In this document: in pieces, positions 1 through 9,880 of the stretch
Layout of the letters: each line of letters opens with the position of its first letter
Numbering within the stretch: the stretch's first letter is position 1
Made by a program: the position numbers and the translations under genes
Notes under the pieces: generated by a model
Told to the model about the DNA's origin: nothing
The model's input: only the letters and a program-made list of their open reading frames with translations
The model's database searches: none
DNA from: Fulvimonas sp. R45
GTDB lineage: Bacteria; Pseudomonadota; Gammaproteobacteria; Xanthomonadales; Rhodanobacteraceae
Assembly: GCF_030504985.1 (NCBI RefSeq)
Contig: NZ_JASERU010000028.1
Location: 1-32,207, forward strand
Length of the DNA stretch: 32,207 nucleotides
Direction of reading: 5' to 3'

Positions 1-1
1 A

Positions 2-88
2 CCTCCACGACGACAACGATCGTATTCGCGCGAAGTCAAACGACGACCGCAAAAATACCCTATGAAAAATGCCAGTCAGCTTAACTGA
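2..88 (+). CDS. Possible C-terminal end of a transposase (partial)
   Basis: An open frame enters from the left edge and gives 28 residues before a TGA at 86-88. The peptide is very basic and contains SREVKRRPQKYP, a pattern I associate with the C-terminal ends of IS4-type transposases. The stop codon lies inside a perfect 12-bp inverted repeat (68-79 and 85-96), as often happens where a transposase gene runs into the element end. With only 28 residues visible the family call is weak, and a chance open frame is possible. Confidence 0.35.
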   Translation, partial: PPRRQRSYSREVKRRPQKYPMKNASQLN

Positions 89-96
89 CTGGCATT
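63..96 (-). terminator. Hairpin terminator downstream of the alcohol dehydrogenase
   Basis: Arms aatgccagtcag (68-79) and ctgactggcatt (85-96) pair perfectly around a 5-base loop. Read on the minus strand, the stem is followed directly by a T run (complement of 65-69). This is the right orientation to end transcription of the dehydrogenase that stops at 151. The same palindrome may also be the terminal structure of an insertion sequence at the left edge. Confidence 0.6.
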
Positions 97-150
97 AGGG
101 GAGACCCGGGGTTTTTTTCTTTTCCGCCAGGCCGGCAAGCCGGCCGCGCT

Positions 151-1203
151 TCAGCCGGCTATCGTGGCGTTGTCGATCACGAAGCGGTACTTCACGTCGC
201 CCTTGACCATGCGGTCGTAGGCTGCGTCGATGTCCTGCGCCTTGATCATCTCGATGTCGGCGACGATGCCGTGGTCGGCGCAGAAATCCAGCATCTCCTG
301 CGTCTCGGCGATGCCGCCGATGATGGACCCGGCGATGGCGGCCCGCTTGAAGATCAGGTTGCCCACGTTGGGCGAGGGGTGCGGGTGCTCCGGCACGCCC
401 ACCAGCACCAGGGTGCCGTCGCGGCGCAGCAGGCGGGTGTAGGCGTCCAGGTCGTGGCTGGCCGCCACCGTGTTGAGGATGAAGTCGAACGTGCCCGCGT
501 GGCGTTTCATCTCCTCGGCGTTGCGCGACACCACCACCTCGTCGGCGCCCAGGTCCAGCGCGTCCTGCCGCTTGCCCTCCGAGGTGGTGAAGGCCACCGT
601 GTGCGCGCCCATCGCGTGGGCCAGCTTCACGCCCATGTGGCCCAGGCCGCCGATGCCGACGATGCCCACCTTCTTGCCGGGGCCGACCTTCCAGTGCCGC
701 AGCGGCGAATACGTGGTGATGCCCGCGCACAGCAGCGGCGCCACCGCGGCGAGCTGCTCCCGCGGGTGGCGGATCTTCAGCACGAACTTGTCGCTGACCA
801 CGACGCGCTGCGAATAGCCGCCGAGCGTGTGGCCGGGCGCATCCTTCGTCGCGCCGTTGTAGGTGCCGACGAAGCCGTTCTCGCAGAACTGTTCCAGCCC
901 TTCCGCGCAGGCGGAGCAGTGCTGGCAGCTGTCGACCATGCAGCCGACGCCGACGGTGTCGCCCACCTTGAAGTCCCTGACCTCGGCGCCCACGGCGCTG
1001 ACCTGGCCGACGATCTCGTGGCCGGGGATGCAGGGATAGAGCGTGCCGCCCCATTCGGAGCGCGCCGTGTGCAGGTCGGAGTGGCACACGCCGCAATAGG
1101 CGATGTCGATCTGGACGTCGTGCGGGCCGGGGGCGCGACGCTGGATGTCCATGGGTTCGAAGGGCTGGTCGGCGGCCCGGGTGCCATAGGCTTTGACGGT
1201 CAT
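151..1203 (-). CDS. NAD(P)-dependent zinc alcohol dehydrogenase, YahK type
   Basis: This 350-residue protein is a cytosolic medium-chain dehydrogenase/reductase that interconverts aldehydes and alcohols. It closely resembles E. coli YahK (349 residues), an NADPH-dependent aldehyde reductase. Catalytic zinc ligands appear in CGVCHSDLH and PGHEIVG near the N-terminus. Structural zinc cysteines follow in the segment containing CQHCSACAEGLEQFC. The Rossmann motif is GIGGLGHMG, and the C-terminus has the YahK-like GIVADIEMI and GDVKYRFVID. The ATG at 1203 matches the family start; the same frame stays open far upstream only because it runs antisense-style through gcvP. It is monocistronic, with a hairpin terminator at 63-96. 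The substrate is unknown; broad aldehyde detoxification is the usual inference. Confidence 0.93.
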   Translation of the reverse strand: MTVKAYGTRAADQPFEPMDIQRRAPGPHDVQIDIAYCGVCHSDLHTARSEWGGTLYPCIPGHEIVGQVSAVGAEVRDFKVGDTVGVGCMVDSCQHCSACAEGLEQFCENGFVGTYNGATKDAPGHTLGGYSQRVVVSDKFVLKIRHPREQLAAVAPLLCAGITTYSPLRHWKVGPGKKVGIVGIGGLGHMGVKLAHAMGAHTVAFTTSEGKRQDALDLGADEVVVSRNAEEMKRHAGTFDFILNTVAASHDLDAYTRLLRRDGTLVLVGVPEHPHPSPNVGNLIFKRAAIAGSIIGGIAETQEMLDFCADHGIVADIEMIKAQDIDAAYDRMVKGDVKYRFVIDNATIAG

Positions 1204-1367
1204 GGGGGTTCCTTCACGTGGGGAGGCGAAAACGGACGGCATGCACCTGTGCCCGTGCGGCCGCGACGGCCGATCCATGGCGGCGCAACGGCCGGCGGCG
1301 GGACATGCCGGCGGTGCATATCGACGATAGGTCCGCCATGACATGGAGTCCAGTCCCGCCCATGGCA

Positions 1368-1392
1368 AGAGGCCCCGCGATGCGGGGCCTCT
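1368..1392 (-). terminator. Probable gcvP terminator hairpin
   Basis: agaggccccgc (1368-1378) pairs perfectly with gcggggcctct (1382-1392) around a 3-base loop. It lies 18 bases beyond the gcvP stop codon in the minus direction. The following tract is only weakly T-rich, so termination may be partial. The 1204-1409 gap holds nothing else I can support. Confidence 0.55.
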
Positions 1393-1409
1393 CGTTCGTG
1401 CGAGGAAGG

Positions 1410-4355
<2,946 letters not shown>

Positions 4356-4398
4356 GGCAAGGGGAGTCCGAAGGCGCGTGCAGGCCGCACGCGGGGCG

Positions 4399-4582
4399 CC
4401 CCTCTGTCCTTTTGCCTGAGAGTTTGGAGGCGGAAGCCTCGTGCCCCTTCGGCGCCGGATCGAACCGGTCTCTCCAGAGTGCTTTGCGCAGGATGGTATG
4501 GAGCCTGAGCGATTACGGGCGTTGCGCCTTCGGCAGCGGCGTGCTCCTCGCGGAGGCGCCGCTTCTCCCACCCTGCGTTCTA
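4399..4582 (-). promoter_or_regulatory. Tandem glycine riboswitch
   Basis: On the minus strand the leader of gcvP holds two glycine aptamers in series. Aptamer 1 lies about 4580-4487; its outer stem pairs cgcagggtgg with ccataccatcctgcg, and it contains gccgaaggcgcaac and the conserved ctcagg. Aptamer 2 lies about 4480-4400 and contains gccgaaggggca and the class signature ctctcaggcaaaaggaca. This class normally binds glycine and switches on glycine cleavage genes. The aptamer begins within a few bases of the predicted transcription start, and gcvP starts about 45 bases after it. Confidence 0.93.
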
Positions 4583-4591
4583 CAGCCGGCG

Positions 4592-4597
4592 ATTATA
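4592..4597 (-). promoter_or_regulatory. Consensus -10 box of the gcvP promoter
   Basis: The minus strand reads TATAAT exactly here. Transcription would start around 4583-4586, right at the 5' edge of the glycine riboswitch, which supports the assignment. No good -35 hexamer is seen at 16-18 bases upstream. Confidence 0.7.
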
Positions 4598-4674
4598 CAG
4601 GGGCCCGGGGCGCAAAGCGGAAGCAGCGGCCACCCCGGCGTTATGCTCGGTTTCCCCTTTCTTCCGGAGCCGCC

Positions 4675-5082
4675 ATGATCCGCATCGGCGAAATCGACCA
4701 TGTCGTGCTGCGCGCCATCGATCCCGAGGCGATGCGGCGCTTCTACTGCGACGTGCTGGGCTGCCGCGAGGAACGCCGGCAGGACGGGATCGGCCTGGTG
4801 CAGCTGCGCGCCGGCGCCTCGCTGATCGACCTGGTCGGCGTCGACGGCAAGCTCGGCCGCCAGGGCGGCGCGGCGCCGGGCCGGGACGGCCACAACATGG
4901 ACCACCTGTGCCTGCGCGTGGAGGACTGGGACGAGGCCGCGATCCTCGCCCACCTCGCGGCGCACGGCGTGCGCATCGGCGAGCGCGGCATGCGCTACGG
5001 CGCGCGCGGCGAAGGCCCGTCGATCTACTGCTACGACCCGCAGGGCAACAGGGTGGAACTGAAGGGACCGGCGGCCGCATGA
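4675..5082 (+). CDS. VOC / glyoxalase-bleomycin resistance fold protein
   Basis: This 135-residue protein has the vicinal oxygen chelate fold, two beta-alpha-beta-beta-beta modules. Candidate metal ligands are the His in IDHVVL near the N-terminus, the His in NMDHLCL in the middle, and the Glu in GNRVELKG at the C-terminus. The pattern resembles the small VOC proteins often annotated as lactoylglutathione lyase-like, but the substrate cannot be told from sequence. The ATG at 4675 follows a ccggagc ribosome-binding site. It is transcribed divergently from gcvP; a possible -10 (TATGCT, 4642-4647) lies upstream. Confidence 0.85.
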   Translation: MIRIGEIDHVVLRAIDPEAMRRFYCDVLGCREERRQDGIGLVQLRAGASLIDLVGVDGKLGRQGGAAPGRDGHNMDHLCLRVEDWDEAAILAHLAAHGVRIGERGMRYGARGEGPSIYCYDPQGNRVELKGPAAA

Positions 5083-5130
5083 CGTTTCCGCGGGTCCGGA
5101 TACAACCCTGGATTCGAACCTGCGGAAACG

Positions 5131-5155
5131 AAAAAGCCCGCCGTGAGGCGGGCTT
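5131..5155 (-). terminator. Rho-independent terminator of tRNA-Leu
   Basis: aagcccgcc (5134-5142) pairs perfectly with ggcgggctt (5147-5155) around a gtga loop. On the minus strand the stem runs into five Ts (complement of 5131-5135). It sits 10 bases beyond the tRNA 3' end. Confidence 0.88.
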
Positions 5156-5165
5156 CGTCTACAAT

Positions 5166-5250
<85 letters not shown>

Positions 5251-5288
5251 AGGTGTCGCGCGAGCCGTACGGGCTGCGTGAGCCGCGT

Positions 5289-5317
5289 AGAGTAGGCACC
5301 TCCCGGCGGCTTGTCAA
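5289..5317 (-). promoter_or_regulatory. Sigma-70 promoter of tRNA-Leu
   Basis: On the minus strand, TTGACA (complement of 5312-5317) and TACTCT (complement of 5289-5294) are separated by exactly 17 bases. Transcription would begin near 5282, about 32 bases before the mature tRNA. Confidence 0.85.
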
Positions 5318-5386
5318 CAACAATCTTCAAACCATTCTTCCCGGTGACGCGCGACACTCCGCGCGGCGCATTTACAAGGCGATCCA

Positions 5387-8056
5387 GTGACCAGAAAAAC
5401 CAGGCAAGGCAACAACGACAAGGCGCGCGCACCGAAGGCGCCCGCAGGCAAGGCGCCGCCGCGCCGTGCGCGCAAGGGCGCGCCGGACGCGGTGCGCGAC
5501 CCGCATGCCGAACGCGAGGCGCAGCGCTACGAGCGCCCGATTCCCAGCCGCGAGGCCATCCTCGCCCTGCTCGAAGAGCGCGGCGAACTGCTGACCGAGG
5601 CGCGCATCGCCGAGGCGCTGGAGCTGCGCGACGCCTACGAGGTCGGCGCGCTGCACAAGCGCCTGGCGGCGATGGTGCGCGACGGCCAGCTGCTGCTCGG
5701 CCGCCGCGGCGGCTACGCGCCGGCGCAGAAGCTGGACCTGATCCCCGGCGTGGTGCTGGCGAACGCCGAAGGCTACGGCTTCCTGCGCCCCGACGAGGGC
5801 GGCGACGACCTGTACCTGTCGCCGCAGCAGATGCGCCAGGTGCTGCACGGCGACCGCGTGCTGGCCAGCGTGGTCGGCCTGGACCGGCGCGGGCGCCGGC
5901 AGGGCGCCATCGTCGAGGTGCTGCAGCGGCGTTCGCCGCGGCTGGTCGGGCGGGTGGTGGTCGAGAACGGCGTGACCCTGGTGGCGCCGGACGACCGCCG
6001 CCTGCACCAGGACGTGATGATCCCGCCCGGCGCGACCCAGGGCGCGCGCGCCGGCCAGATCGTGGTGGCCGAGATCACCGACCCGCCGACGCCACACCGT
6101 GGCCCGCTGGGCCGCATCGTCTCGGTGCTGGGCGAACGCCTGCAGCCCTCGCTGCTGGTGGAAATGGCCATCGCCAGCCACGACCTGCCCAGCGAATGGC
6201 CGAGGGACGTGCTGCGCGAGGCGGCGCGGGTGGAGCCCGAGGTCACCGCCGCCGAGCGCGAGGGCCGCACGGATCTGCGCAAGCTGCCGCTGGTCACCAT
6301 CGACGGCGCCGACGCGCGCGACTTCGACGACGCGGTCTACGCCGAGCCGAAGCGCGGCGGCGGCTGGCGGCTGGTGGTGGCGATCGCCGACGTGTCGCAT
6401 TACGTGCGCGTCGGCAGCGCGCTCGACCAGGAAGCCTACGAGCGCAGCACCTCCACCTACTTCCCCGGCTTCGTGGTGCCGATGCTGCCGGAGACGCTGT
6501 CCAACGGCATCTGCTCGCTCAACCCGAAGGTGGAGCGGCTGTGCATGGTCTGCGACATGCAGGTGGACGCCGACGGCGAGGTAGCGAAGTCGAAGTTCTA
6601 CCCCGCGGTGATGCGCTCGCACGCGCGGCTCACCTACGACAAGGTGTGGCAGGCGGTAGGCCTGCGCGACGCCGACGCGCGCCACGAGGTGGCCGACGTG
6701 CTGCCGCAACTGGAGAACCTGCACGCGCTGTACCGGGCGATGGCGGCGCAGCGCCGCCGCCGCGGCGCGATCGACTTCGAGACGCCGGAGGTGAAGTTCC
6801 GCCTCGACCAGCGCGGCGAGGTGGTGTCGGCTGGCGCCACCGAGCGCAACGACGCGCACAAGCTGATCGAGGAATGCATGATCGCCGCCAACGTGCAGGC
6901 GGCGCTGTTCCTGGAAAAGAAGAAGATCCCCGCGCTGTTCCGCGCCCACGAGCCGCCGCCGGCGGAGAAGTACGAGGACGTGCAGCAGTTCCTGCGCGAG
7001 TTCAAGCTGCGCCTGCCGCCGCTGGAGGAAGTGACGCCCGGCGACTTCGCCGACATCCTGCGCCTGGTGCATGACCGCCCCGAGCGCGAACTGATCCAGA
7101 GCGTGCTGCTGCGCGCGCAGAGCATGGCGGCGTACCAGCCGGACAACCGCGGCCACTTCGGCCTGGCGCTGTCGGCCTACGCGCACTTCACCTCGCCGAT
7201 CCGCCGCTACCCGGACCTGCTGGTGCACCGCGCGATCCGCTACGCGCTCACCGGCGGCAAGCCGGCCGGCTACGAATACACCCCTGCGCAGATGGCCGCG
7301 ATGGCGGTGCATTGCTCGCAGCGCGAGCGCCGCGCCGAGGAGGCCGAGCGCGACGTGGACGAGCGCTTCAAGTGCGCCTGGATGGCCAAGCACGTGGGCG
7401 AGGAATTCGACGGCGTGGTCACCGGCGTCACCTCGTTCGGCCTGTTCGTGGAACTGGACGAGTCGAAGGTGTCGGGCCTGGTGCACATCAGCCAGCTCAG
7501 CAACGACTACTACCATTTCGACCCGCAGCGCCACCTGCTGAAGGGCGAGCGCACCGGCACGCAATACCGGCTGGGCGACCACGTGCGCGTGCAGGTGCTG
7601 CGCGCCAGCCTGGAGGACCGCAAGATCGACTTCCGGCTGGTGGCGCCGCGCGCCCGCGCCGGCGCACCCGTGGCCGGCCGCAAGCCGTTCGACTATGCGG
7701 CTGCGGGCGAACGCTACTCGCTGCCGAAGCCGGCGGCGCCCGCCGCGAAGGCGCCGGGCATGTTCGGCAAGGCGGCCAAGGCGATCGGCCGCGCGTTCGG
7801 CGGCGGCAAGGCGAAGGCGGTCGAAACGGTTTCCCCGCGCGCGGCCGCGTCGGTGGATAATCCGCCGCCCCGCTCGCGCGCATCGTCCGGGCGACCGGCG
7901 GAGGACGAGCGGTCCGCCAAGGCGGGCAAGCCCGGCCAGCCGGCCGCAGGCGCGCGCAAGGCGGGGGCCACGAAACGCGGCAAGCCCTCCGGTGCCGCGC
8001 CGGCCACGAAAAAGAGCACCGGCCGCAAGCCGGGGAAACCGAAAGGCAGGTCATGA
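5387..8056 (+). CDS. rnr: Ribonuclease R
   Basis: RNase R is a processive 3'-5' exoribonuclease that degrades structured RNA and takes part in rRNA quality control. The 889-residue protein shows, in order, a basic N-terminal extension, a winged-helix region (about 50-112), cold-shock domains, the RNB catalytic domain with TIDGADARDFDDAVY (Asp 306, 312, 314 and 315), and an S1 domain (about 671-750). The tail from about 758 to 889 is long and rich in Lys, Arg, Ala and Pro. The start is GTG at 5387, which follows only a weak AAGG. The stop overlaps the rlmB start (ATGA), so the two are translationally coupled; both act on rRNA. The basic tail is longer than in E. coli RNase R (813 residues in total) and probably binds RNA or the ribosome. 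Confidence 0.96.
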   Translation: MTRKTRQGNNDKARAPKAPAGKAPPRRARKGAPDAVRDPHAEREAQRYERPIPSREAILALLEERGELLTEARIAEALELRDAYEVGALHKRLAAMVRDGQLLLGRRGGYAPAQKLDLIPGVVLANAEGYGFLRPDEGGDDLYLSPQQMRQVLHGDRVLASVVGLDRRGRRQGAIVEVLQRRSPRLVGRVVVENGVTLVAPDDRRLHQDVMIPPGATQGARAGQIVVAEITDPPTPHRGPLGRIVSVLGERLQPSLLVEMAIASHDLPSEWPRDVLREAARVEPEVTAAEREGRTDLRKLPLVTIDGADARDFDDAVYAEPKRGGGWRLVVAIADVSHYVRVGSALDQEAYERSTSTYFPGFVVPMLPETLSNGICSLNPKVERLCMVCDMQVDADGEVAKSKFYPAVMRSHARLTYDKVWQAVGLRDADARHEVADVLPQLENLHALYRAMAAQRRRRGAIDFETPEVKFRLDQRGEVVSAGATERNDAHKLIEECMIAANVQAALFLEKKKIPALFRAHEPPPAEKYEDVQQFLREFKLRLPPLEEVTPGDFADILRLVHDRPERELIQSVLLRAQSMAAYQPDNRGHFGLALSAYAHFTSPIRRYPDLLVHRAIRYALTGGKPAGYEYTPAQMAAMAVHCSQRERRAEEAERDVDERFKCAWMAKHVGEEFDGVVTGVTSFGLFVELDESKVSGLVHISQLSNDYYHFDPQRHLLKGERTGTQYRLGDHVRVQVLRASLEDRKIDFRLVAPRARAGAPVAGRKPFDYAAAGERYSLPKPAAPAAKAPGMFGKAAKAIGRAFGGGKAKAVETVSPRAAASVDNPPPRSRASSGRPAEDERSAKAGKPGQPAAGARKAGATKRGKPSGAAPATKKSTGRKPGKPKGRS

Positions 8057-8799
8057 GCGAAAGCTGGATCGTCGGCATCAACCCGGTCGAAGGCGCGCTG
8101 AGCAACGACGCCGCGCGCGTGCGCGAGCTGCTGGTCGAAAACGGCCAGCGCAATCCGCGCGTGCACGAGCTGGCCGAACGCGCCAAGGCGCTGAAGATCC
8201 CGGTGCACCATCGCCCGCGCGAGCAACTGGAGAAGCTGGCCGGCGCCGCGCGCCACCAGGGCGTGGTCGCGCTGTACGAGCCGCCGCCCACGGCCGGCGA
8301 GCACGACCTGCCGGGCCTGCTGGAACGGGCCGGCGAGGCGCCGCTGCTGCTGGTGCTGGACGGCGTCACCGACCCGCACAACCTCGGCGCCTGCCTGCGC
8401 AGCGCGGCGGCGGCGGACGTCGCCGCGGTGATCGTGCCGAAGGACCGCGCGGTGGGCCTGACCCCGGTGGTGCGCCGCGCCTCGGCCGGCGGCGCCGACC
8501 GCGTGCCGCTGGTGGCGGTGACCAACCTGGCGCGCACCCTGCGCGAGCTGAAGGAGGCCGGCGTGTGGATCACCGGCCTGGCCGGCGACACCGCGCAGTC
8601 GCTCTACGAGCTCGACCTGAAGGGCCCGGTGGCGCTGGTGCTGGGCGGTGAAGGCGAGGGCATGCGCCGGCTGACCCGCGAGACTTGCGATTTCGTGGCG
8701 AAGATCCCCATGCCCGGTGCGATGGAAAGCCTCAACGTTTCCGTCGCGGCGGGTATCGTATTGTTCGAGGCACTGCGGCAACGGAGCGCACGGCGATGA
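8053..8799 (+). CDS. rlmB: 23S rRNA (guanosine-2'-O-)-methyltransferase RlmB
   Basis: RlmB transfers methyl from S-adenosylmethionine to the 2'-O of G2251 in the 23S rRNA P loop. The 248-residue protein has the N-terminal substrate-binding domain (about 5-75) and a SpoU/TrmH trefoil-knot domain. SPOUT motifs are visible: LDGVTDPHNLGACLRSA, LVLGGEGEGMRRL and the C-terminal IPMPGAMESLNVSVAAGI. It overlaps rnr by 4 bases at its start and the next small gene by 4 bases at its end, so the three genes probably form one operon. Confidence 0.95.
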   Translation: MSESWIVGINPVEGALSNDAARVRELLVENGQRNPRVHELAERAKALKIPVHHRPREQLEKLAGAARHQGVVALYEPPPTAGEHDLPGLLERAGEAPLLLVLDGVTDPHNLGACLRSAAAADVAAVIVPKDRAVGLTPVVRRASAGGADRVPLVAVTNLARTLRELKEAGVWITGLAGDTAQSLYELDLKGPVALVLGGEGEGMRRLTRETCDFVAKIPMPGAMESLNVSVAAGIVLFEALRQRSARR

Positions 8800-9068
8800 C
8801 CTTCTTCTGGTACGACTGGGCCGGCTACATCGGCGTGCTGCTGGTGCTGTTGGCGTATTTCCTGCTGCAGGCCCACAAGCTCCACGGCAACCGGCTCGCC
8901 TACCAGCTGATGAACATCCTCGGCGCGATCGGCGTGATGCTGTCGCTGCTGTTCGGCAGCTTCAACTGGTCGGCGTTCCTGATGCAGGTGGCCTGGCTGC
9001 TGATCGGCATCTACGGCGTCGCGCGCAGCATGCAGAAGCGCCGCGAGGTGCAGGGGCGGTTGCCCTAG
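8796..9068 (+). CDS. Small membrane protein, CBU_0592-like domain
   Basis: This 90-residue inner-membrane protein has about three hydrophobic segments (roughly 9-26, 37-54 and 59-77) and a basic C-terminus. The pattern GVLLVLLAYFLLQ, then a polar stretch, LMNILGAIGVMLSLLF and VAWLLIGIYG resembles the uncharacterised CBU_0592 domain family. Its ATG overlaps the rlmB stop (ATGA), so it is probably co-translated. No biochemical role is known to me. Confidence 0.8.
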   Translation: MTFFWYDWAGYIGVLLVLLAYFLLQAHKLHGNRLAYQLMNILGAIGVMLSLLFGSFNWSAFLMQVAWLLIGIYGVARSMQKRREVQGRLP

Positions 9069-9120
9069 AGCTTGTTCGTGCGGGAATCCGGCGGCTAGGT
9101 ACCCGATGACGATCCCGAAT

Positions 9121-9296
9121 CGTCATCCCGGCGCAGGCTGGAGGTGCTTTTCAACAGACGAAGGTCTGGTCATCCAGCCACGATCACGCTTGCTCGGCTT
9201 TACGGCAACTGGATGACTCGCTGCGCTCGCCCCTTCGGGGTCGCCCTACGGGCGTTCTGCGCGCTGCGCGCTTGTCCGGCCTGCGCCGGAATGACG
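9121..9296. repeat. MITE-like inverted-repeat element
   Basis: cgtcatcccggcgcagg (9121-9137) and cctgcgccggaatgacg (9280-9296) are inverted copies with one mismatch, 142 bases apart. A second, inner inverted pair (tcatccag near 9170 and ctggatga near 9212) is nested inside. There is no convincing coding frame. The end sequence resembles the fragment inside the DUF3025 gene at 30669-30696. With the riboswitch leader it fills the 374-base gap before the exporter gene. Confidence 0.7.
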
Positions 9297-9373
9297 AGCC
9301 AAAGACATGCAGGCTGACGCTTCGTGCGATGCTCGAAGGCCGTGAATGTTTTAGCTGCATCCCACGGCCCGGT

Positions 9374-9420
9374 GGCGGGACGACCCGCCGCCCGATGTCT
9401 TCCTGCAGGGACGACCCTGC
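9374..9420 (+). promoter_or_regulatory. Guanidine-II (mini-ykkC) riboswitch
   Basis: Two GC-rich hairpins carry identical ACGA tetraloops: ggcggg-ACGA-cccgcc (9374-9389) and gcaggg-ACGA-ccctgc (9405-9420), joined by 15 bases. This is the whole signature of the guanidine-II class, in which the two loops dock to bind guanidinium. The second hairpin ends 22 bases before the start codon and about 9 bases before the GGAG ribosome-binding site (9430-9433). That spacing fits control of translation initiation. Confidence 0.92.
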
Positions 9421-9442
9421 GTGCGACGCGGAGTATTTCGCC

Positions 9443-9766
9443 ATGGCATGGATCTATCTGGTGCTGGCCGGACTGTTCGAGATCGGCTGGGCGATCGGCC
9501 TGAAATACACCGCCGGCTTCAGCCGGCTGTGGCCCAGCGTGGCCACGCTGGCGGCGATGGCGGTGAGCGTGGTGCTGCTGGCGCTGGCGGCGAAGACGCT
9601 GCCGATCGGCACCGCCTACGCGGTGTGGACCGGCATCGGCGCCGTCGGCGCGGTAATCCTGGGCATCGTGCTGTTCGGCGACCCGGCCACGCCGTGGCGG
9701 CTGGCCTGCGTGGGGCTGATCCTGCTGGGGGTGGTCGGCTTGAAGCTGGTGGGTGGGGCACATTGA
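9443..9766 (+). CDS. gdx: SMR-family guanidinium exporter (Gdx/SugE type)
   Basis: This 107-residue inner-membrane protein has four transmembrane helices and the small multidrug resistance fold. The membrane glutamate is in [13 protein letters not shown] (Glu 13). The GWAIGLKYT motif separates the SugE/Gdx branch from EmrE-type pumps; known Gdx proteins exchange protons for guanidinium. The guanidine-II riboswitch directly upstream strongly supports that role. The ATG at 9443 follows a GGAG site. An in-frame start farther upstream (9272) would translate through the riboswitch and is rejected. The gene converges on phoU. Confidence 0.95.
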   Translation: MAWIYLVLAGLFEIGWAIGLKYTAGFSRLWPSVATLAAMAVSVVLLALAAKTLPIGTAYAVWTGIGAVGAVILGIVLFGDPATPWRLACVGLILLGVVGLKLVGGAH

Positions 9767-9783
9767 AGGGCACCCCTCCACGG

Positions 9784-9862
9784 CCCTCCCCTGCGCAGCA
9801 GGGGAGGGGGCGAAACGCATGTCGGTGCCGGCTTTGCCCCTCCCCCTGCATGCAGGGGGAGG
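9784..9862. repeat. GC-rich hairpin repeats between gdx and phoU
   Basis: Two strong palindromes occupy the gap between converging genes. ccctcccctgc pairs with gcaggggaggg (9784-9794 and 9798-9808), and cctccccctgca with tgcagggggagg (9839-9850 and 9851-9862). They belong by appearance to the same C/T-rich, G/A-rich repeat family found elsewhere in the window. They may act as transcript ends for both genes, but neither has a T run. Confidence 0.65.
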
Positions 9863-9880
9863 CCGGGAGGGGGTAGCCCC

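Noticed and set aside
5083-5130. A T-arm-like sequence (gattcgaacc) beyond the tRNA-Leu, possibly a tRNA fragment or attachment site
   Set aside because: The flanks form only three of five T-stem pairs and no other tRNA arms exist. A simple inverted repeat (cgtttccgc and gcggaaacg) explains the stretch equally well.
5372-7582. A 736-residue open frame on the minus strand opposite rnr
   Set aside because: RNase R is complete and convincing on the plus strand; this is its complement.
9272-9442. A longer N-terminus for the guanidinium exporter
   Set aside because: It would translate through the riboswitch and has no similarity to SMR proteins. The ATG at 9443 gives the family length and has a GGAG site.
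9784-9862. Palindromic repeats as a CRISPR array
   Set aside because: The repeats are self-complementary, unequal in spacing and scattered between genes. There are no regular spacers or cas genes anywhere in the window.
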